A program made the position numbers and the translations under genes. Below, one piece after another: positions 7,920 through 15,874 of a stretch of 37,994 bases of DNA (the stretch's first letter is position 1; each line of letters starts with the position of its first letter). Origin of the DNA: a virus; the IMG/VR virus record IMGVR_UViG_3300025132_000110, positions 1 to 37,994 of that record; one strand, written 5' to 3'. The notes beneath the pieces are model-generated. The model was not told where the DNA came from and did no database searches. It saw only the letters and a program-made list of their open reading frames with translations.

Positions 7920-9950
7920 TTAGGCTTTAGGAGCGGAACTAGCATCTCTTTGTACATCTTTTAGATTACTTGCTAATTTCTCCACCTCGAGCTTCACCTC
8001 GTTTTCTAGTTTGCTACGTTGCACTCTTCTATCTGCTTTAGATTCAGAAGACACTTCGGAAAGTCTTGTTTTAAACTTCTCAACTTCCACTCGTTTCCTG
8101 TCACTAACAGATTCTCTCTGTGCTGTCTGCAAGTCACCTTGCAAATTCTTTAACTGCTCTTCAAGTCCTTGTATCTGAGACATCATCTGCTGCTTCTCAT
8201 CTGTCCTTCTCATAATACCTTCCTTGTCAAATAATTCTGGATTCTTTTTTAAGACTTCGTATTTATCTACGATACCCATTTGAAATGCTTCTAGGTACAC
8301 AGCAAGCTCTGCGTACTTGTTTGAAGGCATGGTTGAACCCGGTTCAATTCTTATGTCGTGCTGATCTAAAACGTGCTTATCTTTTTTAAGATCTAATACA
8401 GCTCCACTGACATCTGTATAAAAATTAGCCATAACCTCAGTAATGTTATTATTAGGTTGGGCCATTCTAAAAATCTTTTTGTAGGTATAATGTCCTTTGG
8501 ATAAATTATACAACACTCTTCCTAACTTATTAATGCTAAACTCGATATCTCTTAACTTAGACTTAGGTCTTTCACTTCCTAATGAAATCATTCTTTCGGT
8601 AGCTCTTACTGTCTCAGGAGCTTTTTCAGCAAAGCCATGCATCATTTCTGGTAAACCGAATATAAAGTCAATGTAAAATTCTGACTGTTGGATGAGTCTA
8701 TAAAACTCACCTGCTAGGGGTTGGGGAGCTGGGTAATGAGGTTCTCCCTGTGAAGAATCTACTTCTATAACTGCATTAGGATTTGCCCAGTCTTTTTCTA
8801 ATTGAGATAAATCTTCAACACTTCCTAAGGGTACTAAAAGTTTTAATCCTGCTGAGGCTTGTGCATGAGACAAAGCTAGAGACCATAGTTTATTGAGTAG
8901 TCTTTGCATAGGTCGTGCTCTAGACACATCGCTCTTTGGATAAGGAGTTCCTGTCCAAATATTAGGAAGTGGTATGATTGGATACTCATCCGTGTTTAAA
9001 ATGTTTTCGTATAACACTACCTCACCTAAAGAAGCACAGACCTTTACTCTGGTTTGTAAAACTTCTATAGCGGTATACATCTGAATATCAAACGCTTCTT
9101 TATTCTCATTATAGAAAACAGAGTATTCTTCTTGAGATAAAATGTCTTCTTCTTGGTTCTGCATATTAATAACTCTATAATAAGGAACCTTTACTTTATA
9201 AAATCTTTCTAGTACCTGATACTTTTTAACTTCAAAATAATCTTTATCTTTAACCTCTGCGGGAGTAAATATAGACATAGAGTTTTTGTTTTGAGAAGAC
9301 GGGTAGTCTTCATCATCATAGGTATAACCAGAAATATCTTTTATAATACCCGGTATAGTCTCTCCTGTCGTTGGATCAACTCGATCACCCAATTCAGGGT
9401 AGAGGTTAACGACTTGTTCACCCGTTAAGATGGTGGAAAGGATAATACCATCTGAGTCGCTAAACCAACGATTTCTAGAGCTAGGGGATGCGTAAACTCT
9501 AAAGGGATCTACATATGTGAACTTAACGTCACCTCTACCGAAATCTGATTCTCTATCAATGTAAGCATATAAGTAGCCCATACCAGTGGTTGCATAATCT
9601 TGTATAGCTTGTTTCATTTGCCAGTCACCATCTGACTTTTCCCAAACGTATCCAAGAATACTTCTCCAAAGTGTAGCTACCTGAACATCAGAGTCTTCTC
9701 TAGGAATCACTGTAAATGCAGGTGCTCTTGAAGTTAGGACGGCTTTAAATTTTTCAATAGCTGCAGATACTCTGTCCATAGGTATGTCAGCTTGATTGCG
9801 AGAGGATAGTTCATCGGACTCATCGCTTGTAAAATGATTCCCTAAATAAAAGTCAATGTCTTTACGAGCTTCAGTATCCCATTCAGATCGAGCATCTCTC
9901 CACTGCCTGTGCAGTTCTTCGTTATATAGAGCTCTTTTATCCTTTTCCAT
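7920..9950 (-). CDS. Portal protein, P22/podovirus type (676 aa)
   Basis: Forms the ring through which DNA enters and leaves the head. Evidence: N-terminal RREARKDIDFYLGNHF-like stretch (DTEARKDIDFYLGNHFTSDE), QADIPMDRVSAAIEKFKAVLTSRAP, GMGYLYAYIDRE and YVDPFRVYASPSSR (about 130-165), RARPMQRLLNKLWSLALSHA, and a C-terminal coiled coil (MSQIQGLEEQLKNLQGDLQ) from about 580 to the end. The length and motif order fit P22-like portals (PF16510-type). It lies between the Gly-rich protein and the scaffold, and starts three bases from the upstream stop. Confidence 0.88.
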   Translation of the reverse strand: MEKDKRALYNEELHRQWRDARSEWDTEARKDIDFYLGNHFTSDESDELSSRNQADIPMDRVSAAIEKFKAVLTSRAPAFTVIPREDSDVQVATLWRSILGYVWEKSDGDWQMKQAIQDYATTGMGYLYAYIDRESDFGRGDVKFTYVDPFRVYASPSSRNRWFSDSDGIILSTILTGEQVVNLYPELGDRVDPTTGETIPGIIKDISGYTYDDEDYPSSQNKNSMSIFTPAEVKDKDYFEVKKYQVLERFYKVKVPYYRVINMQNQEEDILSQEEYSVFYNENKEAFDIQMYTAIEVLQTRVKVCASLGEVVLYENILNTDEYPIIPLPNIWTGTPYPKSDVSRARPMQRLLNKLWSLALSHAQASAGLKLLVPLGSVEDLSQLEKDWANPNAVIEVDSSQGEPHYPAPQPLAGEFYRLIQQSEFYIDFIFGLPEMMHGFAEKAPETVRATERMISLGSERPKSKLRDIEFSINKLGRVLYNLSKGHYTYKKIFRMAQPNNNITEVMANFYTDVSGAVLDLKKDKHVLDQHDIRIEPGSTMPSNKYAELAVYLEAFQMGIVDKYEVLKKNPELFDKEGIMRRTDEKQQMMSQIQGLEEQLKNLQGDLQTAQRESVSDRKRVEVEKFKTRLSEVSSESKADRRVQRSKLENEVKLEVEKLASNLKDVQRDASSAPKA

Positions 9951-9953
9951 AGA

Positions 9954-11096
9954 CTATATTGTATTTCTTCTTATGTCGTCCAACCTTAAACTATCTCTTA
10001 TCCTCATCATGTTATCACGACTGTCAAACATAGGAGAAGGATTTTCAATTCTTTCCCCTTGATTTAACAAACCTTGTAACTTAAGAAGCTGTAAAGTCTT
10101 CATAGCTTTTGTTTGAATACTGTCCTCAATTTGACTTTGAAGCATTTGCTCTTGTTGCTTTAACATCATGGTAGGATTAGGTCTAAACTCAGGACTAATC
10201 ATACTGCCTTGATACATATCGGGGTTAGCCTGTCTTTGACCAATGCCTAAAGGATCATCGTTGACGGGGCCTACTCCGCCGGGATACGCTTTTGCTCCCA
10301 TCTGCTGTCTTTTATCAATGCCTAACGGATCTACTTCTCCACCATTTTGCATATTTCTCCAATCAAATTTCCTATCACTTCTCGGGACTAGATACTGTTT
10401 TTCCTTAGGCGGCATTAACTGCATAAGCTCATCACTTGATAGTGGACGAACTACGTTTTTATCTAAAGCTTGATTTAAAATAGCTTTTAAAATATCTTTT
10501 TCAGGAGTAGTAGGAGCATCGGGTAGCAACATACTATCCTTAAAATATAGATCGACGATTGCTCCTGCGTAATTTTTTTCAAACTCATCAAGAGTGGCTT
10601 CTCCGCCATTTTCATATCTTTTAAACTTCATTCCCATAGGAGATCTTCTTTCTTTTTCAGAAACGTAACCACCTCTTTTATAGCCAGTCATTCCCATTAA
10701 TGAGTTGTCTACCATACCACCCATCTGCATATAACCCATACGATTCCTAACCATTTCTGGTAATTTACCTAAGCCGGGGTTGTCTTGAGGAACTGATTTG
10801 AGTTGACCGCCTTCAGCGTAACCCATCATTTTATCTACAGAGCCACCATGTCCGTACTGCTGAACCATACCACCGCCTGCATAATTAGGCTTTACCATAC
10901 CACCACCATACATCATCTTCATATTGGCTATAGTAGCCATATCGATAATGTTGTCAATAGCAGAGTGACCACCTTCTTTAGGCATATTGTTTAGTTTGTT
11001 TAGCATAGGGACTCCTATCATATCAACGGCTTCTTTGCGAATAACAAACTCACCGGGGGTTAATTTTGCTTTTACTGTGTCAGTAGTTCCGGGCAT
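9954..11096 (-). CDS. Gly-rich protein with LTPGEFVIRK motif (380 aa)
   Basis: N-terminus MPGTTDTVKAKLTPGEFVIRK, then DMIGVPMLNKLNNMPKEGGH. This short module is frequent in ocean phages and also occurs in tape-measure proteins. It is followed by Gly-rich repeats (MMYGGGMVKPN, YAGGGMVQQYGHGG, NGGEATL, NGGEVDPLG). Its role is not known; association with virion assembly or the lysin/terminase cluster is inferred. Start ATG overlaps the endolysin stop by one base. Confidence 0.62.
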   Translation of the reverse strand: MPGTTDTVKAKLTPGEFVIRKEAVDMIGVPMLNKLNNMPKEGGHSAIDNIIDMATIANMKMMYGGGMVKPNYAGGGMVQQYGHGGSVDKMMGYAEGGQLKSVPQDNPGLGKLPEMVRNRMGYMQMGGMVDNSLMGMTGYKRGGYVSEKERRSPMGMKFKRYENGGEATLDEFEKNYAGAIVDLYFKDSMLLPDAPTTPEKDILKAILNQALDKNVVRPLSSDELMQLMPPKEKQYLVPRSDRKFDWRNMQNGGEVDPLGIDKRQQMGAKAYPGGVGPVNDDPLGIGQRQANPDMYQGSMISPEFRPNPTMMLKQQEQMLQSQIEDSIQTKAMKTLQLLKLQGLLNQGERIENPSPMFDSRDNMMRIRDSLRLDDIRRNTI

Positions 11097-11503
11097 TACT
11101 CTTTAATCTCAAAATGAGGAAAGTCATCAAACTTATTGTCTTCAACTTCCCATCGTCCTCTTTCTTCGTACATATCCCAATTTCCACCCCACCTCAGCTT
11201 AATACCCATACCACGGGCAATTCCAAGCACAAAGCCAGCGAAAAGTGTTTGACGTTCTCTATCCTCCCAATCGACAGGATAAGGGGTAACATCAGCGGCT
11301 TTAGAAGGACTAGCATTATGGCGACCATTAGGATACTTAACTTTAGTACGGCCTTTATTAAATAAATCATTTTGTCTTTCCTTTCCCCTATGTCCCTCCA
11401 AAATACTGCAATCAACATACTTAATGACTTCATTGAAGACATCTTGCAATCGCTCATCACACGTTGCTAATCGTTGTTTTGATTTATTAGAGTATCTTGG
11501 CAT
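11096..11503 (-). CDS. Endolysin, M15-family peptidase (135 aa)
   Basis: A small soluble peptidase that would cut the peptide cross-bridge of the host wall at lysis. The M15C-type pattern is visible: SILEGHRGKERQNDLFNKGRT at about 33-53, RHNASPSKAADVTPYP (H62 and D71 as zinc ligands), GIKLRWGGNWD near 100-110 and the last ligand in FPHFEI (H130). The spacing H-x8-D is slightly longer than the classic HxxGxAxD. No signal peptide, so a separate holin would be needed; none is recognised next to it. The start is preceded by an A-rich spacer without a strong ribosome site. Confidence 0.82.
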   Translation of the reverse strand: MPRYSNKSKQRLATCDERLQDVFNEVIKYVDCSILEGHRGKERQNDLFNKGRTKVKYPNGRHNASPSKAADVTPYPVDWEDRERQTLFAGFVLGIARGMGIKLRWGGNWDMYEERGRWEVEDNKFDDFPHFEIKE

Positions 11504-11559
11504 AGGTGTATTTAGCTAGGTTATGTTAAACATAAAAGAATTAAAGTACAAATATTATT

Positions 11560-13155
11560 TTACAATCTAGACCCTGTCATCCAGTTATAGGCTTTTGTTG
11601 TTATTTTCTTAAGAGGTTGATTGGATGTGTTTTCTAATGCTTCTAACGTAGTTCGAGCACTCTTAGGAGCTTTAGCGTAGTAGTCTGCATAATACAAGGC
11701 ATCCATTACATCATCGTTTCTAGGTTTAGGGTGTTCAAAGAATTCATCTACTAACTCAGTCATCTCTCTTTGTATGTAAAGTTTTTTAGAATTGACAATA
11801 GGGCCTAAGCTAGTTTCAAGTCTGTCTTGCTTTTTAATCCTAGCAGGAGGTTTAACTCCTTTAAATATTCCGGGTAGGAGTCTTTTTTCTTGAGCGGATA
11901 GTCTAGTGACCATATCTCTAACCATTTCCTGTGCGGCTACCGTTTCAATCGTCACTCGCCTTACCGGACTGTATTTATTAGCCAGTCTTATAATTTCCTT
12001 AGGGACATCAAAGGTAGGGATTCTTTCCCTAAAGTATTCAAGTACATATCGATTGTTGCTTGAGTCTATACCCATAACCAATATCACTTGAAAGTCTGAG
12101 GTTTCTGAAGCCGTGGCGGCTAAGTCAACACCGATGTAAACATTTAAAGGAATGGCGTTGTCTCCATCTACTAGATAATTAAAACGAGATCTGGACTCTA
12201 CCTTACCTCCATAGTATTGAAGTCGATCTATTTTAAAAGAAGCGTTGCTAATGTCTCTAGCATCGTTCATATACTCTTGAGCAAACTTATTAACTAGACC
12301 TGCTTCTATAAACTCTCGTTTCTTTCCTTCTAGTTTTTTTAAGGAAAATTGTTGTGGCCAAATAGACTTACCTTTTTCTATGGCCCTATGAAATACAACA
12401 CTCCAAGGGTACGTTCTGTTTTCTTCTTTGGCTTTTCTATGTCCATCTACTACGGCTTGCAAGAAACTATCAAAGTGTACAATCGTTCCTGACAGCCAAA
12501 TCCACCCCTCTCTGCCCGGAGTTTCCTCTAAGGCAGGGTACACTGTGGATACAATCCATTTCTTAATATCTGCACGTCTTTCGGGCGTTTTAGTGTTAAG
12601 CTCTGATTCAAAGTCATCAAGGACAATACCTGTGTATCTAACATCGACCTCTGCACGACCCCTTAAACGCTGTGAGGTTCCCTTTGCAATGAGTCTATCC
12701 CCTTTGGGAGTTACAATATCTTTTTCAGTCCAGCGTTTTCCAGCGGCTCCCCCATCTAGATTACCAAAATAATACTTTAATCGCTTATTCATTTCAAAAT
12801 GATTGCGTAAATACTTTAGGTGGTCAATAGACTGACTCTGTTCTTCCGACACCCATGCAATAAAATGCTGCTCATCGTCTTGTGCGAAGACCAGTTTATG
12901 CATAATGGCTGTTTTAGACAGGATAGATTTACCAAAACCCCTAGGCATAATAATGCATGACCTACTTCCGGGCTTAGTAGTGGTTAGTTTTTCTGCTACA
13001 TCAAAGTGGAACTCAGGAGAAGCAGACTTATTGAGGAAATCGTTAGGTAAAAAAGCCCTACCAAAGTAAATAAGACTCTTATAGGAGTTAGCAAGTACAG
13101 TATCCCTCTTCTGCATCTCTGAAGGAGGGGGTATAATGTTAAAATCGCTACTCAT
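11560..13155 (-). CDS. terL: Terminase large subunit (531 aa)
   Basis: DNA-packaging motor. Walker A MPRGFGKSILS (residues 70-80), Walker B GIVLDDFES (176-184, D180/D181 and E183), coupling motif WLSGTIVHFDS (220-230). RNase-H-type nuclease: YIGVDLAATASETSD (D344), RVTIETVAAQ (E404) and RNDDVMDALYYADYY (D481/D482/D485). All key residues are present. Overlaps the small-terminase gene by 8 bases. Confidence 0.93.
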   Translation of the reverse strand: MSSDFNIIPPPSEMQKRDTVLANSYKSLIYFGRAFLPNDFLNKSASPEFHFDVAEKLTTTKPGSRSCIIMPRGFGKSILSKTAIMHKLVFAQDDEQHFIAWVSEEQSQSIDHLKYLRNHFEMNKRLKYYFGNLDGGAAGKRWTEKDIVTPKGDRLIAKGTSQRLRGRAEVDVRYTGIVLDDFESELNTKTPERRADIKKWIVSTVYPALEETPGREGWIWLSGTIVHFDSFLQAVVDGHRKAKEENRTYPWSVVFHRAIEKGKSIWPQQFSLKKLEGKKREFIEAGLVNKFAQEYMNDARDISNASFKIDRLQYYGGKVESRSRFNYLVDGDNAIPLNVYIGVDLAATASETSDFQVILVMGIDSSNNRYVLEYFRERIPTFDVPKEIIRLANKYSPVRRVTIETVAAQEMVRDMVTRLSAQEKRLLPGIFKGVKPPARIKKQDRLETSLGPIVNSKKLYIQREMTELVDEFFEHPKPRNDDVMDALYYADYYAKAPKSARTTLEALENTSNQPLKKITTKAYNWMTGSRL

Positions 13156-13903
13156 CTAGTTGTTTGGGAGCTTCTGGGAGTATGCCTTGTTCAAATGCTT
13201 TTAGCTTTTCTCTGGTAAAGCCAGTAAACTCTTGTATTAGGGCTACTGAGTCTACTTTTTTGTCTGCAGAGAGCATTCCTGATATTTTCATTAGGGTTTC
13301 TATGGCTCTAAGCTTGTCGTTGTCCCTAGTATCTTCTTTATCTACAATGCCTTTAGTGTTTTCTAATAAGTAACGCTTCGTAATCCCTACATCCGACATT
13401 AAATTTTCTATTTCTTTATCCACTTGATGCCTTATCGTTTTGTTTTTAAGTAGTACAGTGGCTCTAGTTCCTGCATGAGCTAAGCTCTTGGTATCTGGAA
13501 ATGCTTTTTTATACGCTTCCTTGGGTTTCATACCATAGGCCACATACTTTGCAAAGTTTTTTCTTTTAAAATTTAAGGGAGCTTGAGTTAATTGTCCATA
13601 CCAATTTTTTTTAGAAAACCTATAGATCTCATCTTTGACTGTACCCTTTAACTTTGCATTTTTTGATATGCGAACCATTCCAATGATAGTTCGTATGTAA
13701 TGACTTTTGACTCCATTTTTAGTTTGAAAGTAGTCTCGCTTTAATACCTGTACTATTTTATTATCATCTGAATAGCACCACTGTCCTTCCTCCGCTACTT
13801 TCCAATCTTCCTGTATAGTTTCTTGGGGGTGATTGAGTTTAAAGTCTTCTTCTTTTTCATAAGCTAAATGCTTAACCCCTGCAATCTTTCTTTCATGAAT
13901 CAT
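13148..13903 (-). CDS. terS: Terminase small subunit-like protein (251 aa)
   Basis: Directly before and overlapping terL, and the first gene of the left late block. The second half has FAKYVAYGMKPKEAYKKAFPDTKSL (a helix-turn-helix seen in Terminase_2-type small subunits) followed by a long helical segment (TIRHQVDKEIENLMSDVGITKRY). The first 100 residues (QWCYSDDNKIVQVLKRDYFQTKNG) are an extra domain I do not recognise; usual small subunits are shorter. It would recognise the packaging site. Function is by context plus the HTH. Confidence 0.78.
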   Translation of the reverse strand: MIHERKIAGVKHLAYEKEEDFKLNHPQETIQEDWKVAEEGQWCYSDDNKIVQVLKRDYFQTKNGVKSHYIRTIIGMVRISKNAKLKGTVKDEIYRFSKKNWYGQLTQAPLNFKRKNFAKYVAYGMKPKEAYKKAFPDTKSLAHAGTRATVLLKNKTIRHQVDKEIENLMSDVGITKRYLLENTKGIVDKEDTRDNDKLRAIETLMKISGMLSADKKVDSVALIQEFTGFTREKLKAFEQGILPEAPKQLDE

Positions 13904-13925
13904 GCATTTAATTTAATAAAAAAAC

Positions 13926-13963
13926 TTGACAAGCCTATATAGTTAAATATAAATTTATTTAAC
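13926..13963 (+). promoter_or_regulatory. Sigma-70-like promoter overlapping an inverted repeat
   Basis: TTGACA (13926-13931), 16 bases, then TATAAA (13948-13953). An inverted repeat GTTAAAT (13942-13948) and ATTTAAC (13957-13963), 8 bases apart, overlaps the -10 box, as operators do. On the minus strand TTGTTA...TATATA (18 bases apart) overlaps the same place and could drive the small terminase. The strength of either is unknown. Confidence 0.4.
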
Positions 13964-13992
13964 AATTATTTAATTCCGGTTGAATTATATAA

Positions 13993-14090
13993 TAGTACTA
14001 TAGTATATATAGTATATATATTATATATAGTATATATAGTATATATAGTAATTATAGTATAGATAGTAAATATAGTATATATAGTACCCG
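13993..14090. repeat. 9-bp AT-rich tandem repeat (TAGTATATA)
   Basis: From 14001 there are nine consecutive 9-bp units of TAGTATATA (five exact, at 14001, 14010, 14028, 14037 and 14073, plus four with one or two changes), a last unit running into TAGTACCCG, and a partial unit before them. The strict period and AT content suggest a DNA-unwinding element or a protein array. Confidence 0.8.
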
Positions 14091-14110
14091 CTTAGTAAAG
14101 TAGTACCCGC
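14082..14110. repeat. 10-bp direct repeat TAGTACCCGC
   Basis: TAGTACCCGC occurs at 14082-14091 and 14101-14110, 19 bases apart (about two helical turns), at the edge of the AT-rich tandem array. The spacing fits a binding site for a dimeric protein. Confidence 0.55.
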
Positions 14111-14317
14111 CCCAGTATAAACTCCAAAAAATTTAAAAAAAATATATTAGTATGTGTGTTTCTCTTTTATTTTATCCGACCACCCCCCTAATCGGAATTC
14201 AGGTTGAAATAATTAGGTTGAGTTTTTTGTTTTTGTTTTGATCAGGTTAAAAAATTTAATCTATATAATGTACGCAACTAAATTAATTTACATAAATTAA
14301 AAATAATTGTAGAAAGT

Positions 14318-14348
14318 AGGGAACTTTTTAAAATCTCATGCGTATACT
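14318..14348 (+). promoter_or_regulatory. Early promoter-like site 1 (before DUF932)
   Basis: AGGGAA (14318-14323) and TATACT (14343-14348) separated by 19 bases. GAACTTTTTAAAA, then TGCGTATA. The same boxes and spacing occur at 15809, 18926 and 21489; the match with the site at 18926 extends over about 30 bases. Transcription would start near 14356 and give a leader of about 200 nt. Confidence 0.6.
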
Positions 14349-14403
14349 AAATGTAATTGACATTTATTCAATTAGCTTTTTGACAATTAATTTTTAGTAT
14401 TCG

Positions 14404-14506
14404 ATTCAATTCGATAAGTCTGGGGTGAGCCCTTCAGGATTTATTCCCTGCCTGTAACCAAGCTGGCTGGGTACTCATTGAAAATAAGAACACTGTCTTA
14501 TTGAAT
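14404..14506 (+). promoter_or_regulatory. Foldable 5' leader of the DUF932 gene
   Basis: Nested inverted repeats: ATTCAAT (14404-14410) with ATTGAAT (14500-14506); TGAGCCC (14426-14432) with GGGTACTCA (14469-14477, TA bulged); CAGG (14435-14438) with CCTG (14447-14450, and a second CCTG at 14451). A separate hairpin AATAAGA/TCTTATT (14483-14502) competes with the outer stem. It is more GC-rich than its surroundings. I cannot match it to a known riboswitch. Confidence 0.45.
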
Positions 14507-14553
14507 GAATACATTACTTAACTAACTAAAAAAAAAACAAATAGGAATATAAT

Positions 14554-15507
14554 ATGTACACAAATAATAATCACTTACCTACCGTAGTTAATTCTAATAA
14601 TGAAGTGGAATACTTACCACCTGTAGAAAACGTCTATGATACTAAACTAGATCCATTTACAGAAGTTGTAAAGGTTCCCTTAAGTACTGATCAGGGCGGA
14701 TATTCAAGTGCTTTTTCAGTCAGGTTACCAGAGTTACAAAATAAGGAAGTGGGTATAGTTAAAAAAGAATACATGGCCGTATCTAACTTAGATATTCACA
14801 AAGTAGGGGAAGCCATCAGGCAACAATCTGGGTTACAGTGGAAGTACCTCAAAACTTTCTTTGATGGTAAAATGTATAAAATGAGTTATATCTGTAAAGA
14901 CTCAGGATTGCAGGAACAAGTTCCCAATATGGCTGTGGGTGATACTATAGGGATAGTTATGGATGAAGTAAATTCTTATGACGGTTCAGTTAGTGCAGGA
15001 ATTACATTTAGTTTCTTAAGGTTGCTTTGTACGAATGGAATGACTTCCAAGCAATTTGGCTTTGGTCATACATTCAAGCATACTAATAAGAATCTAGAGT
15101 GGGACTCAAATATTTATCAGGCCTGTAATCTGCTAAATAACAACGGTTCTGTAAAACTTACTAACTTTGTAAATGCTTGTGGTAACTTACAGAGACCTAT
15201 TGAGTTTCCTGATCTTAGACAACTTACAGAAAGTAAAGCATATTTACACAACTTACCAACTACTCAGTACGGTCAAATTGTTAGGAATATGTTTACAGCT
15301 AAAGAATCTAATGGAGATCGTAAATATGGAATGACTTCAAATCAGTTCACAGGGTGGGACTTACTCAACTCAGGAACTGAGATCCTAACTCACAAAAACA
15401 AACCAACTCAAGGTAATATGAGAAACAATATTATTATGACAGATGGAATGTTGAATTGGGGACAGGATAAAAAAGATCAAGAGTCAATTCATTCAACTCT
15501 TAACTAA
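14554..15507 (+). CDS. DUF932 family (phage/plasmid-like TIGR03299) protein (317 aa)
   Basis: The central motif FSFLRLLCTNGMTSKQFGFGHTFKHT (about 152-177), preceded by YLKTFFDGKMYKMSYIC and GDTIGIVMDEVNSYDGS, is the signature of DUF932 proteins, which occur in phages and plasmids and have no settled biochemical function. This is the first early gene, alone between a promoter-like site with a long leader and a strong terminator, so it is its own transcription unit and likely abundant early. AGGAATATAAT precedes the ATG. Early expression and a role in takeover or replication are inferred. Confidence 0.85.
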   Translation: MYTNNNHLPTVVNSNNEVEYLPPVENVYDTKLDPFTEVVKVPLSTDQGGYSSAFSVRLPELQNKEVGIVKKEYMAVSNLDIHKVGEAIRQQSGLQWKYLKTFFDGKMYKMSYICKDSGLQEQVPNMAVGDTIGIVMDEVNSYDGSVSAGITFSFLRLLCTNGMTSKQFGFGHTFKHTNKNLEWDSNIYQACNLLNNNGSVKLTNFVNACGNLQRPIEFPDLRQLTESKAYLHNLPTTQYGQIVRNMFTAKESNGDRKYGMTSNQFTGWDLLNSGTEILTHKNKPTQGNMRNNIIMTDGMLNWGQDKKDQESIHSTLN

Positions 15508-15510
15508 TAG

Positions 15511-15542
15511 AAAGGGGAGCCGAAAGGCTCCCTTTTTTTTTA
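15511..15542 (+). terminator. Rho-independent terminator after the DUF932 gene
   Basis: GGGAGCC, GAAA tetraloop, GGCTCCC followed by at least eight T; the A-rich 5' flank extends the stem. A textbook intrinsic terminator. Confidence 0.93.
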
Positions 15543-15577
15543 TTTAAAATTATTTTATATATATTTTATATTATTTG

Positions 15578-15681
15578 TGCACGTAAGTAGATTATGCACG
15601 CAGGTAGTTTTTATGTAAAGTATATATATTTTATAAATCTGTGCACGTAGGTAGTTTTATATAGTCTATGCACGTAAGTAG
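15578..15681. repeat. Four iteron-like 13-bp repeats TGCACGTARGTAG
   Basis: Copies at 15578-15590, 15595-15607 (TGCACGCAGGTAG), 15642-15654 and 15669-15681, all in the same orientation, in very AT-rich DNA. Start-to-start distances are 17, 47 and 27 bases. A fifth degenerate CTATGTAAGTAAGT follows. The array looks like iterons of an origin or operators of the next gene. Confidence 0.75.
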
Positions 15682-15808
15682 TTGTTATTTATACAAATAA
15701 AACCAACTATGTAAGTAAGTAATTATCAGCAAGTAAAGAAGATATATAATACATTCCCCGAAAATATCCCGTATCATTTACCCACCTAAGAAAAAAAGAT
15801 AAAATAAA

Positions 15809-15843
15809 TTGGAACTTTTAAATAACTTAAGAGTATATATAAT
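15809..15843 (+). promoter_or_regulatory. Early promoter-like site 2 (before the GP88-like gene)
   Basis: TTGGAA (15809-15814), 19 bases, TATATA (15834-15839, running into TATAAT at 15838). Same spacing as sites 1, 3 and 4. It would begin transcription about 25-30 bases before the GP88-like start. Confidence 0.55.
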
Positions 15844-15874
15844 ACAACCAATAAAAAAGAATAGGAACTTTATT

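Larger units (their letters stand above)
13904..14553. other. Divergent non-coding region between late and early units
   Basis: About 650 bases without an ORF worth calling. Order: promoter-like TTGACA/TATAAA with an inverted repeat (13926-13963), 9-bp AT-rich tandem repeats (13993-14090), a 10-bp direct repeat TAGTACCCGC (14082-14110), an AT-rich stretch with TATAAT-like sites, the early promoter-like site (14318-14348), and a foldable leader (14404-14506) before the DUF932 ribosome site. It must hold the promoters of both units and is a good candidate for an origin region. Confidence 0.75.
15508..15874. other. Non-coding spacer with terminator, iteron-like repeats and promoter-like site
   Basis: A 367-base spacer. 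It holds the terminator, AT-rich DNA, four 13-bp repeats and a promoter-like site just before the GP88-like gene. A longer frame from TTG at 15809 starts inside the -35 box and lacks a ribosome site. Confidence 0.7.

Noticed and set aside
11194-11460. Second minus-strand frame inside the endolysin
   Set aside because: Overlaps a clear M15 peptidase and has no motif; best explained as a shadow.
14238-14269. TTGATC...TATAAT promoter-like pair before promoter site 1
   Set aside because: The spacer is 20 bases and in DNA this AT-rich a TATAAT by itself is weak evidence; the site at 14318 has recurring copies and is preferred.
14404-14506. Known riboswitch or self-cleaving ribozyme (glutamine type, twister, hammerhead)
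   Set aside because: The conserved cores I remember for these classes do not match the leader sequence.
15809-15874. Longer start (TTG) of the GP88-like gene
   Set aside because: The TTG is the -35 box of the promoter-like site and has no ribosome site; ATG at 15875 follows AGGAAC.
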